NCBI GenBank assembly: GCA_000818945.1
Contig: JTFK01001288.1
Location: forward strand, 1-64,000
Reading direction: 5' to 3'
DNA length: 64,000 nucleotides
From: Schizochytrium sp. CCTCC M209059
Taxonomy: Eukaryota; Sar; Bigyra; Thraustochytrida; Thraustochytriidae
Shown here: positions 20,285 to 29,828 of the stretch, in pieces
Numbering within the stretch: position 1 is the stretch's first letter
Layout: each line of letters starts with the position of its first letter
Notes under the pieces: generated by a model
Databases searched by the model: none
What the model saw: only the letters and a program-made list of their open reading frames with translations
Told to the model about the DNA's origin: nothing
Program-made: the position numbers and the translations under genes

Positions 20285-21679
20285 ATGAGCGAGCGGGAAC
20301 ATGGTCACCACCATCAACATGAACACGACTCTGGACACGGGCACAGCCACGAGCACGGCGGACACCAAGGAGGCGAGGACCTCGCCAAGGCGCAGGCAGC
20401 TGAGGAAGAGCAAGCGCATTTCGATGAGGTGCTGCACGCCTTTCTGACGTACGAGACGGACATCGTCGATGCTCTCTCTCGCAGGGAACGCAATCTTCGA
20501 CGAGTCCCGGGGCTCATCTCGCTCCTCCCGGGCGGCGAAGAAGTCCAGCAGAAAAAGTTTGAGGCGCTCCGCGAGGCGGCACGCAAGAACCAAAACTTTT
20601 TCAATGAAATCGTTAAGAACAGCTCCAACAATCGCTCTCCTTCGCGTGTGCCTGATCCTGGAGCTCAGGTCCGGAACCTTGGCAAGGTTCGCAGCACCTT
20701 GGCGCAATGTGCGCGCGAATGGTCCGAAGAGGGATCCGAGGAGCGCGAAAAGTCCTTTGCGCCGCTGCTCAATTGGCTCGAAAAGTACCTCGATCCAGGC
20801 CCTGACGGCGACAAGCGAGTACTCGTTCCTGGTGCGGGCCTTGGTCGTCTGCTCACCGAAATCGTCGGACGCGGCTACAGCTGCGAAGGCAATGAATTCT
20901 CTTATCAAATGCTTGTCACCAGTGATTACATCATGAACGTTATGCACAGCTCTGCGCCCACTCACCAGCTCGAAATTCACCCATGTAAGTTCTCTTTCGC
21001 CTCCATGCTTGAGTGAGCAATGATGCTCTTGGCAACTCGCGAAGCTGGTAGGCTTCAGAGGTATCTTTGGCGACGAAAGGCCGTACTGACTTACTTCGTC
21101 ATTGTTCTTCTTCGTTACACCTTTTCTTTTCTTTTCTTTTCTTTTGAAATATCAGGGATTCACAATCCGTCGAATGTCGCGAGCGCATCGGACGCTTCTC
21201 GTGCGGTGCGAATTCCTGATGCATCCGCTACGGAGATTCTCGAGCGGCGCAAGGACAACAAGGCAACGATGAGCATGTGCGCTGGTGAGTTCCTCCTCGT
21301 GTACGGCAAGGACGAGGCAAAGTGGGACGCAGTGGTGACTTGCTTTTTCATCGACACGGCGCCCAATATTCTGGACTACTTGCAAGTCATTTACCGTAGT
21401 CTCAAACCAGGAGGAATATGGATCAATGGCGGTCCTCTCCTTTGGCACTGGCAGTCGAGCGAACCACGCGCTACACGGGACGATACGGCCGGTGGCCGCG
21501 ATCCGCGCTATGATTCCTCCATTGAGCTTTCTTGGGAAGAGGTCAAGGGTCTCGCGACAAGTGTCGGCTTTGAGTTCAAAGAAGAGGCATGGCAAGAGGT
21601 TGGCTACAACACAAACGCGACATGCATGCTTCGCTCCGTGTACCGAACTGTTCAGTCTGTAGCTGTCAAGAAGGCCTGA
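20285..21679 (+). CDS. CARNMT1: carnosine N-methyltransferase (CARNMT1/N2227 family), two exons
   Basis: Exon 1 is 20285-20984 and exon 2 is 21156-21679; splicing across GTAAGT...ATCAG creates the codon for Trp in IHPWIH. The product is 407 residues, matching animal CARNMT1 at just over 400. A His-rich acidic N-terminus precedes the family sequence RRERNLRRVPG. The SAM-binding motif is VLVPGAGLGRLLTEI (about 179-193), followed by GNEFSYQMLVTSDYI. Later signatures are MSMCAGEF, FFIDTAPNILDYL and LKPGGIWINGGPLLWHW. The enzyme methylates carnosine-like His dipeptides to anserine using SAM. In protists a protein-His or other peptide substrate is possible. Confidence 0.95.
20985..21155 (+). other. 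intron of the CARNMT1 gene
   Basis: 171 bases, GTAAGTTC at the donor and GAAATATCAG at the acceptor, with a CTTTT-repeat polypyrimidine tract just upstream of the acceptor. It splits a Trp codon after its first base. Confidence 0.93.
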
Positions 21680-21968
21680 CATGTGTACTTCATATCTCCC
21701 GTAGAGGAGAGAGACACAAGTACACAAAATTGGCCAATGAAGAGCGTAGCAAGATAACAAGATGATCTGATCTTCACATGGTAGGCAATGATACGTAGAG
21801 CAGGAACGCCATGAATTCACGCAACCTCTTCGAACTTGCTTCGTTCCTTTTCGTCTTCTTACTGCGCATCAACTCGATGCATGCGCGTATGAGTTGCAGC
21901 AGCATTCTTGTCTTGTTCATCATCACATGTTATCAGAAAAAGTACTACACACGAATCTTATATCAGTA

Positions 21969-22913
21969 TCATGATTCGGTCTTTCGCCGTTTCGCCTCGT
22001 GTTTCTCATCGTCGTCGGCATCGCTAGGAGTTGCGCGCCCTTGGTTTTCGTCGTGGTCCGCATCTGCATCCTCGTCTTCCATGTCGTCCCCGCCCTTATT
22101 GCTGCCTGGGCTGCGCGAGGCCTCGGAAGCCGAGCCGTACTCTTCCTCGTGCTCTGCAGTTGGCGAAAAGAGAAAGTTGGCAAGTTTGCTGGCAACTTCG
22201 TCCAAGTCCAGCAGCGTAAAGACGACCAGAAAAGCGACCACGTCGTCTGTGTCCTCGAGGTGTGCTCCTGCCGCACGGAACCACTCAATAAGCAAACCGG
22301 GCGATTGCAACTCAAGCTCGCAGGCATGTTTCTTGTCCTCGCATTGACCGCAGTGCATTTGTTCAAAAGAGTCAAATTCGGCCTCCTCGAATCCATGCGT
22401 CTCGCACGCCCACTTTGTTTTTAGACGCAAAATTTCCGTCACGGGGTCCACGTCTGAGAAAATGGCAATACGAAAGCTTGCCTCGCGCGTGGCGCAATTC
22501 TGCCGAAAGACCGCGCGCAGTGTGCCACGGTGAGGTCCCAAGCCGGTGACCTCGAAGTCATGGTAGTCCTCGGAACCGCATTGCTCCGCAACACGTTTAC
22601 GCACGCGCAGGTCGCGAAGGGCCCAAGGTCGCAAGCCCGCGTCAAAGACCGTGCCGCCAAAGCAGTCCTCTTCGATGCGCTGCCGTAGCGCGCGGTTAGC
22701 GCGCTCAAGCTTGCAGGCCTCGGCGACAGCGTCCAACCACTCGTCCTCGTCCCGCTCGACTCCTGCTTCTTCGCCTTGGCGCAAAAGCCGCGCTACCAGC
22801 TTTTGGACGCCGACGCGCGCGGCATCTCCCACGCTCGTCATTGGGCCTGCAGACTGGCTGCACTCGCTCTCGCTCCCGCTCTCGCTCCCGCTGCTGCTCT
22901 CGCAGACGCTCAT
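21969..22913 (-). CDS. unrecognised acidic protein with C-terminal basic signal
   Basis: 314 residues from the first ATG at 22913; Met at 22841 is an alternative start. A Ser/Glu-rich N-terminus is followed by a folded-looking middle (residues about 45-245) containing CKLERANRALRQRIEEDCFGG, EDYHDFEVTGLGPHRGTLR and HCGQCEDKKHACEL, the last a Cys/His cluster that could bind a metal. The final 70 residues are very acidic and end KHEAKRRKTES, a plausible nuclear localisation signal. I do not recognise the family. The 289-base gap from CARNMT1 is a convergent 3' region with nothing notable. It shares a divergent upstream region with the gene at 23411. Confidence 0.75.
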   Translation of the reverse strand: MSVCESSSGSESGSESECSQSAGPMTSVGDAARVGVQKLVARLLRQGEEAGVERDEDEWLDAVAEACKLERANRALRQRIEEDCFGGTVFDAGLRPWALRDLRVRKRVAEQCGSEDYHDFEVTGLGPHRGTLRAVFRQNCATREASFRIAIFSDVDPVTEILRLKTKWACETHGFEEAEFDSFEQMHCGQCEDKKHACELELQSPGLLIEWFRAAGAHLEDTDDVVAFLVVFTLLDLDEVASKLANFLFSPTAEHEEEYGSASEASRSPGSNKGGDDMEDEDADADHDENQGRATPSDADDDEKHEAKRRKTES

Positions 22914-23333
22914 GGTCTCGGTCGCCGTCACCGCCTACGGGATTGGGTTCTGTCTGGCGTCCACGAGCGACTGGCCCAGTGGCATGTGGTACTCTGCACC
23001 GCGAGGCAGCAGCAGCCTTTAGCTGCGCAGCGCGCCATTGCAGAGAACGACGGAGGCAGGCTGGCCAGGTCGACGGAGGACGCTGCCGGTCGGGATCCCA
23101 GACGCTACCGCAAGATTAGATATCTTGGTGTTTGCTCGCGAGGTCAATGGAGACGCAGGAATGGGTGGGCTCAGGAATAGTGCCGTTGAGAGCGCTCGCC
23201 CCCGGGGCCCGGACAACTGCAGTACGACCAGACAAACAGTCCTGGCCAAGCCCAGGGCAAGGGCCAGCAAATATTATCTAACCTTTACGTCCAAATCTAA
23301 AGCGCCCGCGCGGACAGACGCAAACGCAAGACA

Positions 23334-23375
<42 letters not shown>

Positions 23376-23410
23376 CAGTCAGCCAGACGCTGCTTGCGAA
23401 GGCGAACAGC
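22914..23410. promoter_or_regulatory. divergent promoter region with (CCAG)n microsatellite
   Basis: 497 bases between two outward-facing genes. A tandem (CCAG)n tract occupies 23337-23386, ending about 25 bases before the ATG at 23411, so it must lie in the 5' UTR or core promoter of that gene. No other gene is seen. Confidence 0.5.
23337..23386. repeat. (CCAG)n tetranucleotide repeat
   Basis: About twelve tandem CCAG units with two CCAGT interruptions near the 3' end. Confidence 0.92.
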
Positions 23411-25111
23411 ATGCTGCATCTCCTCTTCAAGCTTGTTGAAACCAAGCTTGAAGAGCGCGTCTTGAACGACAAGTTGAAATTAACTGTCGAAATCCACCCT
23501 CGTCAGGACCAGGAGAAGGCCCATACGGCTTGGCTGCGCGACGTGAAGACGCCTCAAGGAGCCGCGCTACAGTGCAAATATTCACTCGCTGCATTTGATG
23601 CCAAGGCTCCATTCTATGCGCTTCTGACGGTGCAAGATGAGACGGGGAAAAATCGAGTCGCAAGCGCCTCCCTCGACCTCGGTCCTTTGCGAAACGATCA
23701 CACTGCAGGCCTTGCCGACGCTCAAGTATCGCTGCGCACACCCAAAGGAGCCAAAGCCTTTATTCTGCAAGTGAGTGTGTCGTATGACGGCTCCCATGAT
23801 GACGACCAGATCTCTGACAATTCAAGCGAAGCTGGAGAGGATGATGTGAGGGCGGGTGATGATCCAAACGCCACTGATGACTCTAGTGAGGCCGAGGAAG
23901 ATGACGTTCCAGCCGATGAAACGGGAAAAGACTTAAACGCCGACGAAAAAGACGCCAGTGCTTTGTTTACTGATGACTCCAGCGAGGCTGACGAAGACGA
24001 CGTCCGTCCTGGTGATGACGTCTACGGTACAGACGACTCGAGCGAAGCTAGTGAGGATGACGTTTTAGAAGAGGTGCCAGAGGCAGAGAGTCCAAAGGCT
24101 GCTGGAGCAAAGCAAAACCCACGACAAAAGGAAAAGTACCACTCGGAAAACGACTCGGAGGAGAGCGAAGATGACATCGACGATGATGACGACATTGCGA
24201 GCGACGATAGACAAAGCGAAAGCTACGGATCTGCGTCTTTTGCAGATGCGGAAAGCGAGCTCAAGATGCCTCTTGTTCCCACCGTCGACACTTGCAAAGA
24301 GTCTCTTCCTTTGCAGAGCGGACACCTTTCTCAAACATCGGGGGCTTGGGAAGCACTCTATCGAGTGGATCGTTTTGAAACCGCCCCCGGGCAGGCTAAA
24401 CCCAAGGTCAACCCCGTTCCGCCTCGCAGACCCAAAGCTCCAAAGGCAAGCTTGCCTGCGACGCCTATCTCCAACAAGGATCGTGCTCGCCGACGAAAGA
24501 GTCAGGAAGAGACTTCCGCGTTTTTGAAGCGGATGGACCAGCGAGCAGAGCAGAAGCGCCATGCCGCAAAAGATTTGCAAGCTCGTCTAGACTACGAAGC
24601 GACTCTTCGCAAAAAGGTTTGTCCCCAATGTGGTCGCACCCAGTCTTTCGAGCAAGTCAAGAAGCGCCAGAAAAAGTGTATCGAGTGCAAGGTGCTCTTC
24701 CGCTACTCGGTTCGATGGGACCAAGTAAAGGATGACTTTATGGATCGCAACACCGTGGCGCCGAAACGACCCGAAGCGGATCAAATATCTCGGCGTCAAA
24801 GACCATCTCGCGCTAACAAAGACTTTCTTGCTCGTATGGACAAGGCCGCAGAGAGGCGGCGGCAGCGAAACATGCAGCAACAAAAGTCCACCAATCAAGA
24901 AAAGTCAACTAGTCAAGAAAAGTCGCATGAGCATTTTGCACAAGACAAGAGAAAGCCTGCAGCAAAAGAGCCCACGCGACCGCGACTTCCAGGTAAAAGA
25001 ATCTCTAATGAGCCACCTTTTGACCGCGATCTTTGGACCGCCGAGCAAATTGTTATTGCCCATCTTTTCGGGCCCTGCGAGTCTTGTCATCTGGATGAGC
25101 GCTGTGAATAA
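23411..25111 (+). CDS. unrecognised protein: C2-like N-terminus, acidic repeats, CxxC-CxxC zinc-ribbon-like motif
   Basis: 566 residues, single exon. Residues 1-130 look beta-rich (KLKLTVEIHPRQD, then CKYSLAAFD and AFILQVSVSYDG) and could be a C2-like or PITH-like sandwich; this is uncertain. Residues 135-270 contain repeats of a DDSSEAxEDDV unit. A basic segment, SFLKRMDQRAEQKR-like (about 375) and repeated as FLARMDKAAERRR (about 475), flanks a Cys cluster: Cys404-x2-Cys407, fifteen residues, Cys423-x2-Cys426, typical of a zinc ribbon. The C-terminus ends GPCESCHLDERCE, another Cys/His group. I know no family with this order. It shares a divergent promoter with the acidic gene at 21969-22913. 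Confidence 0.78.
   Translation: MLHLLFKLVETKLEERVLNDKLKLTVEIHPRQDQEKAHTAWLRDVKTPQGAALQCKYSLAAFDAKAPFYALLTVQDETGKNRVASASLDLGPLRNDHTAGLADAQVSLRTPKGAKAFILQVSVSYDGSHDDDQISDNSSEAGEDDVRAGDDPNATDDSSEAEEDDVPADETGKDLNADEKDASALFTDDSSEADEDDVRPGDDVYGTDDSSEASEDDVLEEVPEAESPKAAGAKQNPRQKEKYHSENDSEESEDDIDDDDDIASDDRQSESYGSASFADAESELKMPLVPTVDTCKESLPLQSGHLSQTSGAWEALYRVDRFETAPGQAKPKVNPVPPRRPKAPKASLPATPISNKDRARRRKSQEETSAFLKRMDQRAEQKRHAAKDLQARLDYEATLRKKVCPQCGRTQSFEQVKKRQKKCIECKVLFRYSVRWDQVKDDFMDRNTVAPKRPEADQISRRQRPSRANKDFLARMDKAAERRRQRNMQQQKSTNQEKSTSQEKSHEHFAQDKRKPAAKEPTRPRLPGKRISNEPPFDRDLWTAEQIVIAHLFGPCESCHLDERCE
23423..23455. repeat. perfect 13-bp inverted repeat just inside the coding start
   Basis: CTCTTCAAGCTTG and its exact reverse complement CAAGCTTGAAGAG, separated by the 7-base loop TTGAAAC. 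It begins 12 bases after the ATG at 23411 and would form a stable hairpin in the mRNA at the translation start. Confidence 0.85.
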
Positions 25112-25424
25112 TATTTTTTCTCGGCTTGCTCGTGTTTCCAGCTATAATGAGCACAAACGTCAAGCGCACCCACTGCTCTGCCGCTGCTGACTGGTCAAAG
25201 AAACGAACTGCATATTTTGGAAGAGGACAATTTTTACAATGTTTTATATTACATTATTATTTGCAAGATGTGAGTCAAAACAGCTCTTGATTCCAATTCC
25301 GATCCGCACGATTGGTGACAGTCTCAGCGACGTGATGTCCTCTGCCTAGGTTACTTGCCTGGCGACCCCCATGCCCAACTCTCTCCAGGTCACGCCACCT
25401 TGAGGGGGAAGTATACATACACCT
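25112..25424. other. intergenic region
   Basis: 313 bases between two plus-strand genes, with A/T-rich sequence near 25225-25265. No coding or repeat features recognised. Confidence 0.5.
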
Positions 25425-28400
25425 ATGTTCCCGAAACACGAAGACATGGGTGTGCATTTGCTCGCCGGTAGTTTTTGCGGGTCTTCGTCTCTGCTGTTTC
25501 CTCGCTCGTCTCCAGAAATTGATTCCGCGAAGCCCGTCCGCGCGAAGTACCCGAGGATGGTTGAAGGGCTCGAAAGAGAGGACGAAGCGACGCGCCAAGG
25601 CGTCGCCGTCGCAATGCAGCCGCAGCCAGTCAAGGGTACCAGGAAGGTGCCGCTGCTCGTAGCAATCACCGTGGCGTACCCGTACGTCGTGCTTCTGGGC
25701 GCCCTCGCCGTCGCCGCCACCGCCACCGCACTCTCGTTGTCGTACTTTGACCTCTCGAATCCGCTCGTGGGTCTGCGTATCCGCGACGATGTAACAGCAG
25801 AAAGGGCTGATGCGTGGTACGAGTCTCTGTTTGTCTTGCGGCCAGAGAGCGGCGACGCCAACAACGTCCGCCAGATGCAGCAGTCTGTCGAATACAACTC
25901 CCTCACGATCTTGTACATGGCACCAGGCGCAGCCGCGCAAGAGCACCCCTCCGGTAACGTCTTTACTGTCGAGAACATACAGAAAATGGCGGCTTTGGAG
26001 GATACTCTTTTGCAGGTTCCCGACTACGGAGCGTATTGCCAGGTCGACGTGGACAATGGTGACTGTGCGACAGTGCTTAGTCCTGTCCAGTACTTGCGAA
26101 ACGCCACCACGCAAGAAGAGATTGACCAAGGCCTTCTCGCAATGTGGGCAGACCGCGAGGCAGACAAAGACGCCACGTTGTTCCACTTTTGTAAAGACTT
26201 TGACAACCTTACTCACCTTGATTGTCCCATGACTCGCAGTAAAATTCGATTCGGTCTGCCGCTTCAAGGCTTTCTCAACGCAGATGACCGCACAGAAGAG
26301 CAAGGCTCATTGCTCGAGGAGTGGTTCTGGGATCGTAATGGAGTCGATGAGTCGGGTTCCATGTTTGGTTTGCTCTCGAAGGCAAGACAAGGCTACCTCG
26401 ACGACCCCGTTGGTGCGCTCGTCATAACGTTTGATCAACAGAATGCATTCGACAGAGAGACCATCGTGATTCTGGGCAGCGATGCTCTCTTTGTCGGATA
26501 TTCCGTGGTGGCTGTGGTCGTGGTCATGTCATTCCACATGAATTCGCTCTTCTTGGGAGTCTTTGGTACCATCCAAGTGCTACTCAGCTTCCCCACGTGC
26601 TTCTTCATCTACCGGGTCATCTTCGGCATCGAGCTTTTTGGAGGGCTTTCCATCATTTCCATATACCTACTTTTAGGCATCGCCACAGACGATATTTTCC
26701 TCTGCGCAGACGCACTTCGTCAGGCTAAGTCCATGCTGCATGGACCAGGCTGGACGCTCGAGAAACGTGCCGCCTGGGCCTTCCACCGGGCTTTTTATAC
26801 CATGGCAACAACCACGATAACCACCACGGTCGCTTTTATCATTCTCGCAAGCTCTACAATTCCAGTGATTCGGTACTTTGGCATTTGGACAGCCCTTCTC
26901 CTCGTCACAAACTTGGCTCTGGTCTGCACACTCTTTCTGGCTCTCATCGTTATACGAGAGACTCTCTGCTCAAGGTGCTCTTCTCGCTGTGCAAGAGCAG
27001 ACAAAGAGCATAGCGCGCCCATCGACCACGAAATAGGGATAAAGAACGCCATCAGCGGCGAAGCAGCATCGATGCCGCCCACGCGAGTCGAGTCATTTTT
27101 CCGTGATATTTTCGGTGCCAAGCTCATCTTGCGCACATGTGGCCGCGCAATCATCTTTGCTGTTTTTGGAGCATTCTCACTCATCGCGCTTGGTTATGCT
27201 ACGCAAGTTAGACTCGCATCAAAATCGCTCGTTTTCTGGGCCGATGACCACTACTTTGGTCTCATCATCAATAACAATGGCCCGGAGAGCTTTAAAAAGA
27301 CCGACGAGAGTTCCTTCATGATCAAGACCGTCTGGGGTCTCGCTGATCCGCCAATCGACCGCGGTGGGACAAAAGAAACCTTGGACATGGACCTTGGTGT
27401 TCCCGTATTTGATGATGCATTCGATCTTGCAAGCGAAGACGCCCAAATCTTCCTTCGGGACATGTGCGCAGATACCCTCATCTCGGAACCAGCGTCTCTT
27501 TACCTTGAGACAGAATTGCACGAGGAAGATCGGGCCCGGTGCTTCATGCTCGCGTTTGCAAATTGGCGCGAAGCACGCGGTGAAGCTTTTCCAGTACCCA
27601 ACGCCGAAGTCTCAGACCTCGGCGTGAGCATCGAAGTCGCAGGAGGCATTACCATTCCAGCGCGGGCACAAAACGAGACTCTTGCAGAGCTCTTGGTCGA
27701 GTTTCTCCGACGCCCTGAATTCGGCAAAGAGCTCTACCAAGATGTAGGTTTCGAGCGACTTCTTAACGGGAACCTTCGCGTCCGCTTTGCCGTCCAGGAG
27801 TTCGCACTGACTGCCACAGACAGCGACTCGTTTGAACGGCGTACACGCGTCACGAATGTCTGGGGTAGTTATATGGATCAAGTGGTCAATGAACAGCCCG
27901 ACAGTCTCTCTCACGGCGCTTACGCGACTGAATTCAGTTACTTCGTGTGGCAAAAAACGCAATGGCTTTTTCTGGAAAATGTCATCATAAGCATTAGTGC
28001 TTCAGTTGCAGCGACGTTGATCATTGCTACCATGGCGTGCAGAAATTGGATACTCGCTACGCTAGCCACCGCTAACGTGCTTCTCGTGGTCCTGGTTGTC
28101 CTTGCCTCGGTCGTGTGGTACGGTCTCGAGCTTGGGTCTATTGAGAGCGTCGTTGTTAGTTTGAGTTTTGGCATTTCCATTGACTTTAGTCTGCATTTTG
28201 CTGTGGCATATAGCGACGCGTACTTTGACCGGAATCTGTTGTTGCGGAAGGAGCGTGTTGAACATGCGCTGCTGACACTGGGGACATCCATCACTTTTGG
28301 CGCCCTGTCCACTTTAATTGCGACCTCCATGCTGCTTCTCGCCACCATCACCTTCTTCAGCATCTTTGCCAAGATCCTTTGTGTTGCAATTGCGACAGCG

Positions 28401-29828
28401 TATCTGTACGCCATCTTTTTGCTCCCCGCGGCTCTTGCAACTTTTGGCCCAGAAGGCACGAAGGGCTTTGTATGCGTCCCGGGCGCGCTGGCAAAAGAAC
28501 AAGATTCGCGCGTGGACCATGCACGCTCAGAAAGCATGGAAACGCGCAGCCCTGTCCATGTGCGTAAGTGGGCCGCAGCGTACGCAGTGTTCTCAGTCAT
28601 TCTGGTGGCAGTCTTTGTTGGCGTCAATGCTGTACGAACCGCTCAAATGAAAGATGAAGACGACAACACTTCCGCGACCACATATGACGACACATACAGC
28701 ATGCCGACGTTTTCAGATCTCGAGATTGGCGCCTGGACAGAGATGCGTCCAGGCAACTCGTCTGTTTGTGCGCGAGGGACCCCTTTTGCCTTTTTCATCA
28801 AGCGCGGTGAGCCAGACGAGCCCATGATCATTGAGTTCGAAGGCGGCGGCGCGTGCTGGAGCACCTCGACCTGTCAGGCTGCCTCGAGTACGTTTGCAGA
28901 CACGATCGATCTCACACGTGCTGCATTTCAGCGCATTGCGGCCGGTTCTGATGTTCCTTCGGGCTTGGCCGACCCCAATGGTCCATATGCCAACTTTACG
29001 CACGTCTACATTCCGTATTGCACTGCTGACCTGCACGCGGGGAACAGCGTAGTCAACTACACGAGCGCCTTGCGCATTCAACATCGAGGCAGTGTCAACG
29101 TTGAGCACGTTCTCAAGTACGTTGAAGACGAGGTCCCTGCGCCGCCACGGGCGCTCATCACGGGATGCTCGGCGGGCAGTTACGGGAGCTTTTGGCATGC
29201 GCCTCGTATCATCAAGATGTTTGCTGCCATGGGGGCTGGTACGGAAGTGATGCAGATGGGCGACTCGGGCATGGGTGTCATCACGGACGAATTCCTGACC
29301 GAGTCCTTTCCGAGCTGGAAAGTCACCGATGGTGGGGCCTTTGACTTTGACATCGTCCCCAGTGGAACTTCGACAGATCCCTTGGACCTCACAAATGTTA
29401 CCATGGGTGTACTGTATCAATGGGCAGCAGAAGCCTTTCCTGACGCAGTCTTTTCGCAGTATTCATCGGCGTATGACTGGAATCAGGCGTTCTTTCTGCT
29501 CGTACAAAAGGTTGGCTCGTCGACTGACCCTGTTGCTGTGGACAAGCTCACATGGAACGCAGAAATGCGCACCATGTATAACTCTATTTCCTCGAGTCGG
29601 CCTTCGAACCTCGTCAACATTGTTGGGCCGGGAGATCACCACTGTGTTGTGCCGTTTTCGCGATACTACACGATGGACTCTGGCAATGGTACGCCTTTGT
29701 TCCAAATTATCCACGACATGTTCATCAATGGCGCGAGTCCTGTCGAGATTGACTGTCGCGACAACGGCTCATGCGCACAATCTGCGGATTTGCGCGATGA
29801 ATTCACATTGTTAATCCCAAGTGAGTAG
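25425..29828 (+). CDS. Patched/Dispatched-like RND transporter fused to a Notum/pectinacetylesterase-like hydrolase
   Basis: 1467 residues from ATG 25425 (Met45 is an alternative start). The first about 1010 residues have the Patched-family RND layout: a TM at about 80-110, a large luminal loop, a sterol-sensing-like TM block (about 350-510) with LGIATDDIFLCADA, a second luminal loop, and a second TM block (about 845-1010) with SFGISIDFSLHFAVAYSDA. An extra TM at about 1045-1068 then leads to a pectinacetylesterase/Notum domain (1090-1462): IIEFEGGGACWS (oxyanion region), GCSAGSYGS with nucleophile Ser1249, and GPGDHHCVVPF likely carrying the His. N-glycosylation sequons (NSS, NFT, NYT, NVT) fit a luminal location. 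The stop overlaps a GTGAGT word, so a downstream exon is not fully excluded. Confidence 0.88.
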   Translation: MFPKHEDMGVHLLAGSFCGSSSLLFPRSSPEIDSAKPVRAKYPRMVEGLEREDEATRQGVAVAMQPQPVKGTRKVPLLVAITVAYPYVVLLGALAVAATATALSLSYFDLSNPLVGLRIRDDVTAERADAWYESLFVLRPESGDANNVRQMQQSVEYNSLTILYMAPGAAAQEHPSGNVFTVENIQKMAALEDTLLQVPDYGAYCQVDVDNGDCATVLSPVQYLRNATTQEEIDQGLLAMWADREADKDATLFHFCKDFDNLTHLDCPMTRSKIRFGLPLQGFLNADDRTEEQGSLLEEWFWDRNGVDESGSMFGLLSKARQGYLDDPVGALVITFDQQNAFDRETIVILGSDALFVGYSVVAVVVVMSFHMNSLFLGVFGTIQVLLSFPTCFFIYRVIFGIELFGGLSIISIYLLLGIATDDIFLCADALRQAKSMLHGPGWTLEKRAAWAFHRAFYTMATTTITTTVAFIILASSTIPVIRYFGIWTALLLVTNLALVCTLFLALIVIRETLCSRCSSRCARADKEHSAPIDHEIGIKNAISGEAASMPPTRVESFFRDIFGAKLILRTCGRAIIFAVFGAFSLIALGYATQVRLASKSLVFWADDHYFGLIINNNGPESFKKTDESSFMIKTVWGLADPPIDRGGTKETLDMDLGVPVFDDAFDLASEDAQIFLRDMCADTLISEPASLYLETELHEEDRARCFMLAFANWREARGEAFPVPNAEVSDLGVSIEVAGGITIPARAQNETLAELLVEFLRRPEFGKELYQDVGFERLLNGNLRVRFAVQEFALTATDSDSFERRTRVTNVWGSYMDQVVNEQPDSLSHGAYATEFSYFVWQKTQWLFLENVIISISASVAATLIIATMACRNWILATLATANVLLVVLVVLASVVWYGLELGSIESVVVSLSFGISIDFSLHFAVAYSDAYFDRNLLLRKERVEHALLTLGTSITFGALSTLIATSMLLLATITFFSIFAKILCVAIATAYLYAIFLLPAALATFGPEGTKGFVCVPGALAKEQDSRVDHARSESMETRSPVHVRKWAAAYAVFSVILVAVFVGVNAVRTAQMKDEDDNTSATTYDDTYSMPTFSDLEIGAWTEMRPGNSSVCARGTPFAFFIKRGEPDEPMIIEFEGGGACWSTSTCQAASSTFADTIDLTRAAFQRIAAGSDVPSGLADPNGPYANFTHVYIPYCTADLHAGNSVVNYTSALRIQHRGSVNVEHVLKYVEDEVPAPPRALITGCSAGSYGSFWHAPRIIKMFAAMGAGTEVMQMGDSGMGVITDEFLTESFPSWKVTDGGAFDFDIVPSGTSTDPLDLTNVTMGVLYQWAAEAFPDAVFSQYSSAYDWNQAFFLLVQKVGSSTDPVAVDKLTWNAEMRTMYNSISSSRPSNLVNIVGPGDHHCVVPFSRYYTMDSGNGTPLFQIIHDMFINGASPVEIDCRDNGSCAQSADLRDEFTLLIPSE

